DNA of 64,000 bases from Tridacna crocea (taxonomy: Eukaryota; Mollusca; Bivalvia; Cardiida; Cardiidae). The translations under genes were made by a program, and so were the position numbers. The notes under the pieces were generated by a model. That model had not been told where the DNA came from, did not search any database, and saw only the letters and a list, made by a program, of their open reading frames with translations. Shown one piece after another: positions 62,501 to 64,000 of the stretch. The stretch's first letter is position 1, and each line of letters starts with the position of its first letter. The stretch is from the NCBI GenBank assembly GCA_943736015.1, contig OX031063.1:3701001-3765000 (forward strand), written 5' to 3'.

Positions 62501-64000
62501 AATTGTCGTCTGCAAATGCTTCCAATTTAGTCTAGTCCAAAAGTTTGTCGTTTGGGAAAGGGTTAAGGAAATCAGCATGGGGCCCAGTCAGCCAATCAGA
62601 GGCTTCGAGAAATTCAAAACTGGGCCCAGTCAGCCAATCAGAGGCTTCGAGATATTCAAAGTTGGGCCCAGTCAGCCAATCAGAGAGCTTGAAAATTACT
62701 TCAAAATGGCGCCCTAATATATAGATAGAAAACAGTGAACAAAAAACGGCATAAAAGTGGATTTACAGTCTTCTTTGAAGGCTGCTGTGCAGTCCTAGGC
62801 AAACTGCTAGGCATGCACCACCCACACATGCCAGATTTCACTGAAAAAGGGCCAAAATTTAAGAAATCAGGGTGGCAGAAGACCTTGTTTTGGTCTGTTC
62901 AAGCGCCCTTGCAAGAGTTACTTCCCTTGAAATAAACCCTTGATGCCCCTTTATCCCTTAATTAGATTTCCTGACTCAGACCACATTAAATTCTGCGCAT
63001 TGAATAAGCCAAAATGATCAATGTACAGTGTAAAAACCCCAGAAATTAATGTGACAAGTGGCTAAAAAAGGACTGAATACTCTTTCAGTAGCAATTGATT
63101 CCCATTGCACGAATCAAACAAAGGGAATTGAAGTGTAATTTTTCTAATCTCTTCAAACCGCAACAAGAAACCCAGTTACGTCGACTGCCGTTTCATACGT
63201 GCCAGTTATGCACATGCCAAAACACCAGGAAATAATGTGACAAGTGGCTAAAAAAAGACTGAAGACTCTTTCAGTAGCAACTGCTTCCTGTTGCATAAGT
63301 CAAACAAAGAGAACTAAATTTCTAATATATTTTTTCTCTCCAATCTCTTTATACTGTGACGACATATACCCATTTACGTAGACTACCGTCTCTCGTAGGT
63401 GCCACTTACGTATCCTCGAAAACATGAAAAATTGACCTACGGAACATTTCCTAGCAGACGACACATGTTTCTTAAGTCAAATATAGGGAACTAAATTTCT
63501 GATTTTTTTTTTCTCCATTGTCTTTATACCATGACAACAAACCCATTTACGTTGACTACCGTCTCATAGGTGCCAGTTACGTATCCGCGAAAACATGAAA
63601 AATGGACTTTTGGAACATTTTGTAGCAGACGACACCTGTCGTTTAAGTCAATCATAGGGATTTTTCTTTTTCGTTTTCTCTCACTAGGGCCATCGATTTG
63701 GTTACGATGACTATCTCACCCATACGTGATGGTTACGTGCTACGCATAAAATCGTAAAATCAACTTAGACACTTTCGGAGGCAACTGAAACCTGTTGCAC
63801 AAATCAAAGAAAGGTAAACCGAATGCTTCCCTGTTTTCTTACCAGGGTCAATTTTGGTGACCTTGCGAGTCAAAAGTCAATGTTATGTTTAACTGCTGCG
63901 CAAAAATATAAAATTCAGAAGCAACCGGTTGCTGTTGCGGAAACTTTTTCCGGTTAAAAAAAATCTTGAACTAGTTTGAAGAATTTAAAAATAGGCCATA
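56522..64000. repeat. Terminal sub-block, units 25-28, with shared rare variants
   Basis: Units 25 and 27 both carry CCCAGTAACGTCG (for GTTACGTCG), CAGTTATGCAC (for GTTACGCAC) and ACCATCACAAC (for ACCATGACAAC). Unit 28 keeps only the TTATGCAC change. TTAAAAACATTG at the left arm of the second hairpin is shared by units 25 and 26 (near 58286 and 60208). Units 26 and 27 share CCCGCCCCC. The pattern fits a recent two-unit duplication followed by exchange. Unit 27 also has the private change GCCATATTTC near 60908, and unit 28 has CCCCACCCCC. Confidence 0.7.

Larger units (their letters stand above)
19134..64000. repeat. Satellite array, right part: rest of unit 5 and units 6-28
   Basis: The array resumes at 19134 exactly where it stopped, after a 4-bp duplication. 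The two pieces of unit 5 (1090 + 837 bp, minus 4) sum to 1923 bp, one normal unit. Twenty-two complete units and a final partial one (62291-64000) follow. Length varies from 1921 to 1928 bp, mainly in poly-C (for example 14-15 C in units 15 and 18, CCCGCCCCC in units 8, 11, 14, 26 and 27) and in a poly-T tract near unit position 1210. Unit 14 (35348-37275) has the most private changes, several clustered near 36978-37011. Units 7 and 10 keep the CCATCA + TACATAG combination seen in units 2 and 4. Confidence 0.98.

Noticed and set aside
1-64000. tRNA, rRNA, snRNA or CRISPR-like content in the tandem unit
   Set aside because: No cloverleaf, no A/B-box pair, no rRNA or snRNA motif. The repeats are 1.9 kb and contiguous, without short repeat-spacer alternation.
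1-64000. The array as a pure assembly artefact
   Set aside because: Units differ by reproducible, linked variants, and one carries a unique insertion with a clean duplication. Copy number may still be wrong, which the sequence alone cannot settle.

Overview
The window looks like nuclear DNA of an animal. It is one long tandem array of a ~1.92-kb satellite unit, broken once by a complete Ty3/gypsy-type LTR retrotransposon. Nothing in it looks bacterial: there are no operons, no dense gene packing and no ribosome-binding sites. The retrotransposon has a metazoan-style gag/pol, and a CAAGGGAAGTAACTC-like motif in each unit recalls dispersed repeats I associate with molluscs. A marine invertebrate, possibly a mollusc, is my tentative guess.

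Layout. Positions 1-8781 hold units 1-4 and the first 1090 bp of unit 5. The retrotransposon occupies 8782-19133 on the minus strand, flanked by the 4-bp duplication CGTA. Positions 19134-64000 hold the rest of unit 5 and units 6-28; the last is cut by the window end. Unit starts in the phase used here (each unit begins at the second CCAAT box of the close pair) are 1, 1924, 3847, 5769, 7692, 19971, 21893, 23816, 25738, 27659, 29582, 31503, 33425, 35348, 37276, 39199, 41124, 43051, 44973, 46898, 48820, 50747, 52673, 54596, 56522, 58445, 60367 and 62291. Unit length is 1921-1928 bp; most variation comes from a poly-C and a poly-T tract.

Each unit is itself composite, in this order: CCAAT boxes; a 222-bp TTAA-flanked piggyBac-like MITE with a nearly perfect 32-bp-arm hairpin inside; three 42-bp repeats, each with a CCAAT box; an ATGGCG/TATA-like block; a short non-coding stretch ending in AATAAA; five to six diverged ~155-200-bp sub-repeats (A-F), most with a small hairpin at an equivalent place; an AT-rich spacer; a second, decayed hairpin whose left arm equals that of the MITE; and a variable poly-C tract. 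I see no convincing protein gene in the satellite.

The retrotransposon (10,352 bp) looks intact and young. Its 973-bp LTRs appear identical by eye, and it has a PBS, a PPT, open gag and pol frames, and PR-RT-RNaseH-IN order with the catalytic residues present. Gag and Pol are linked by a textbook -1 frameshift signal: slippery CCCAAAC directly before the gag stop, a 6-nt spacer, then a possible H-type pseudoknot. The 5' leader is unusually long (~2.3-2.4 kb). No alignment, folding or database search was run; identity statements are from reading the sequence.
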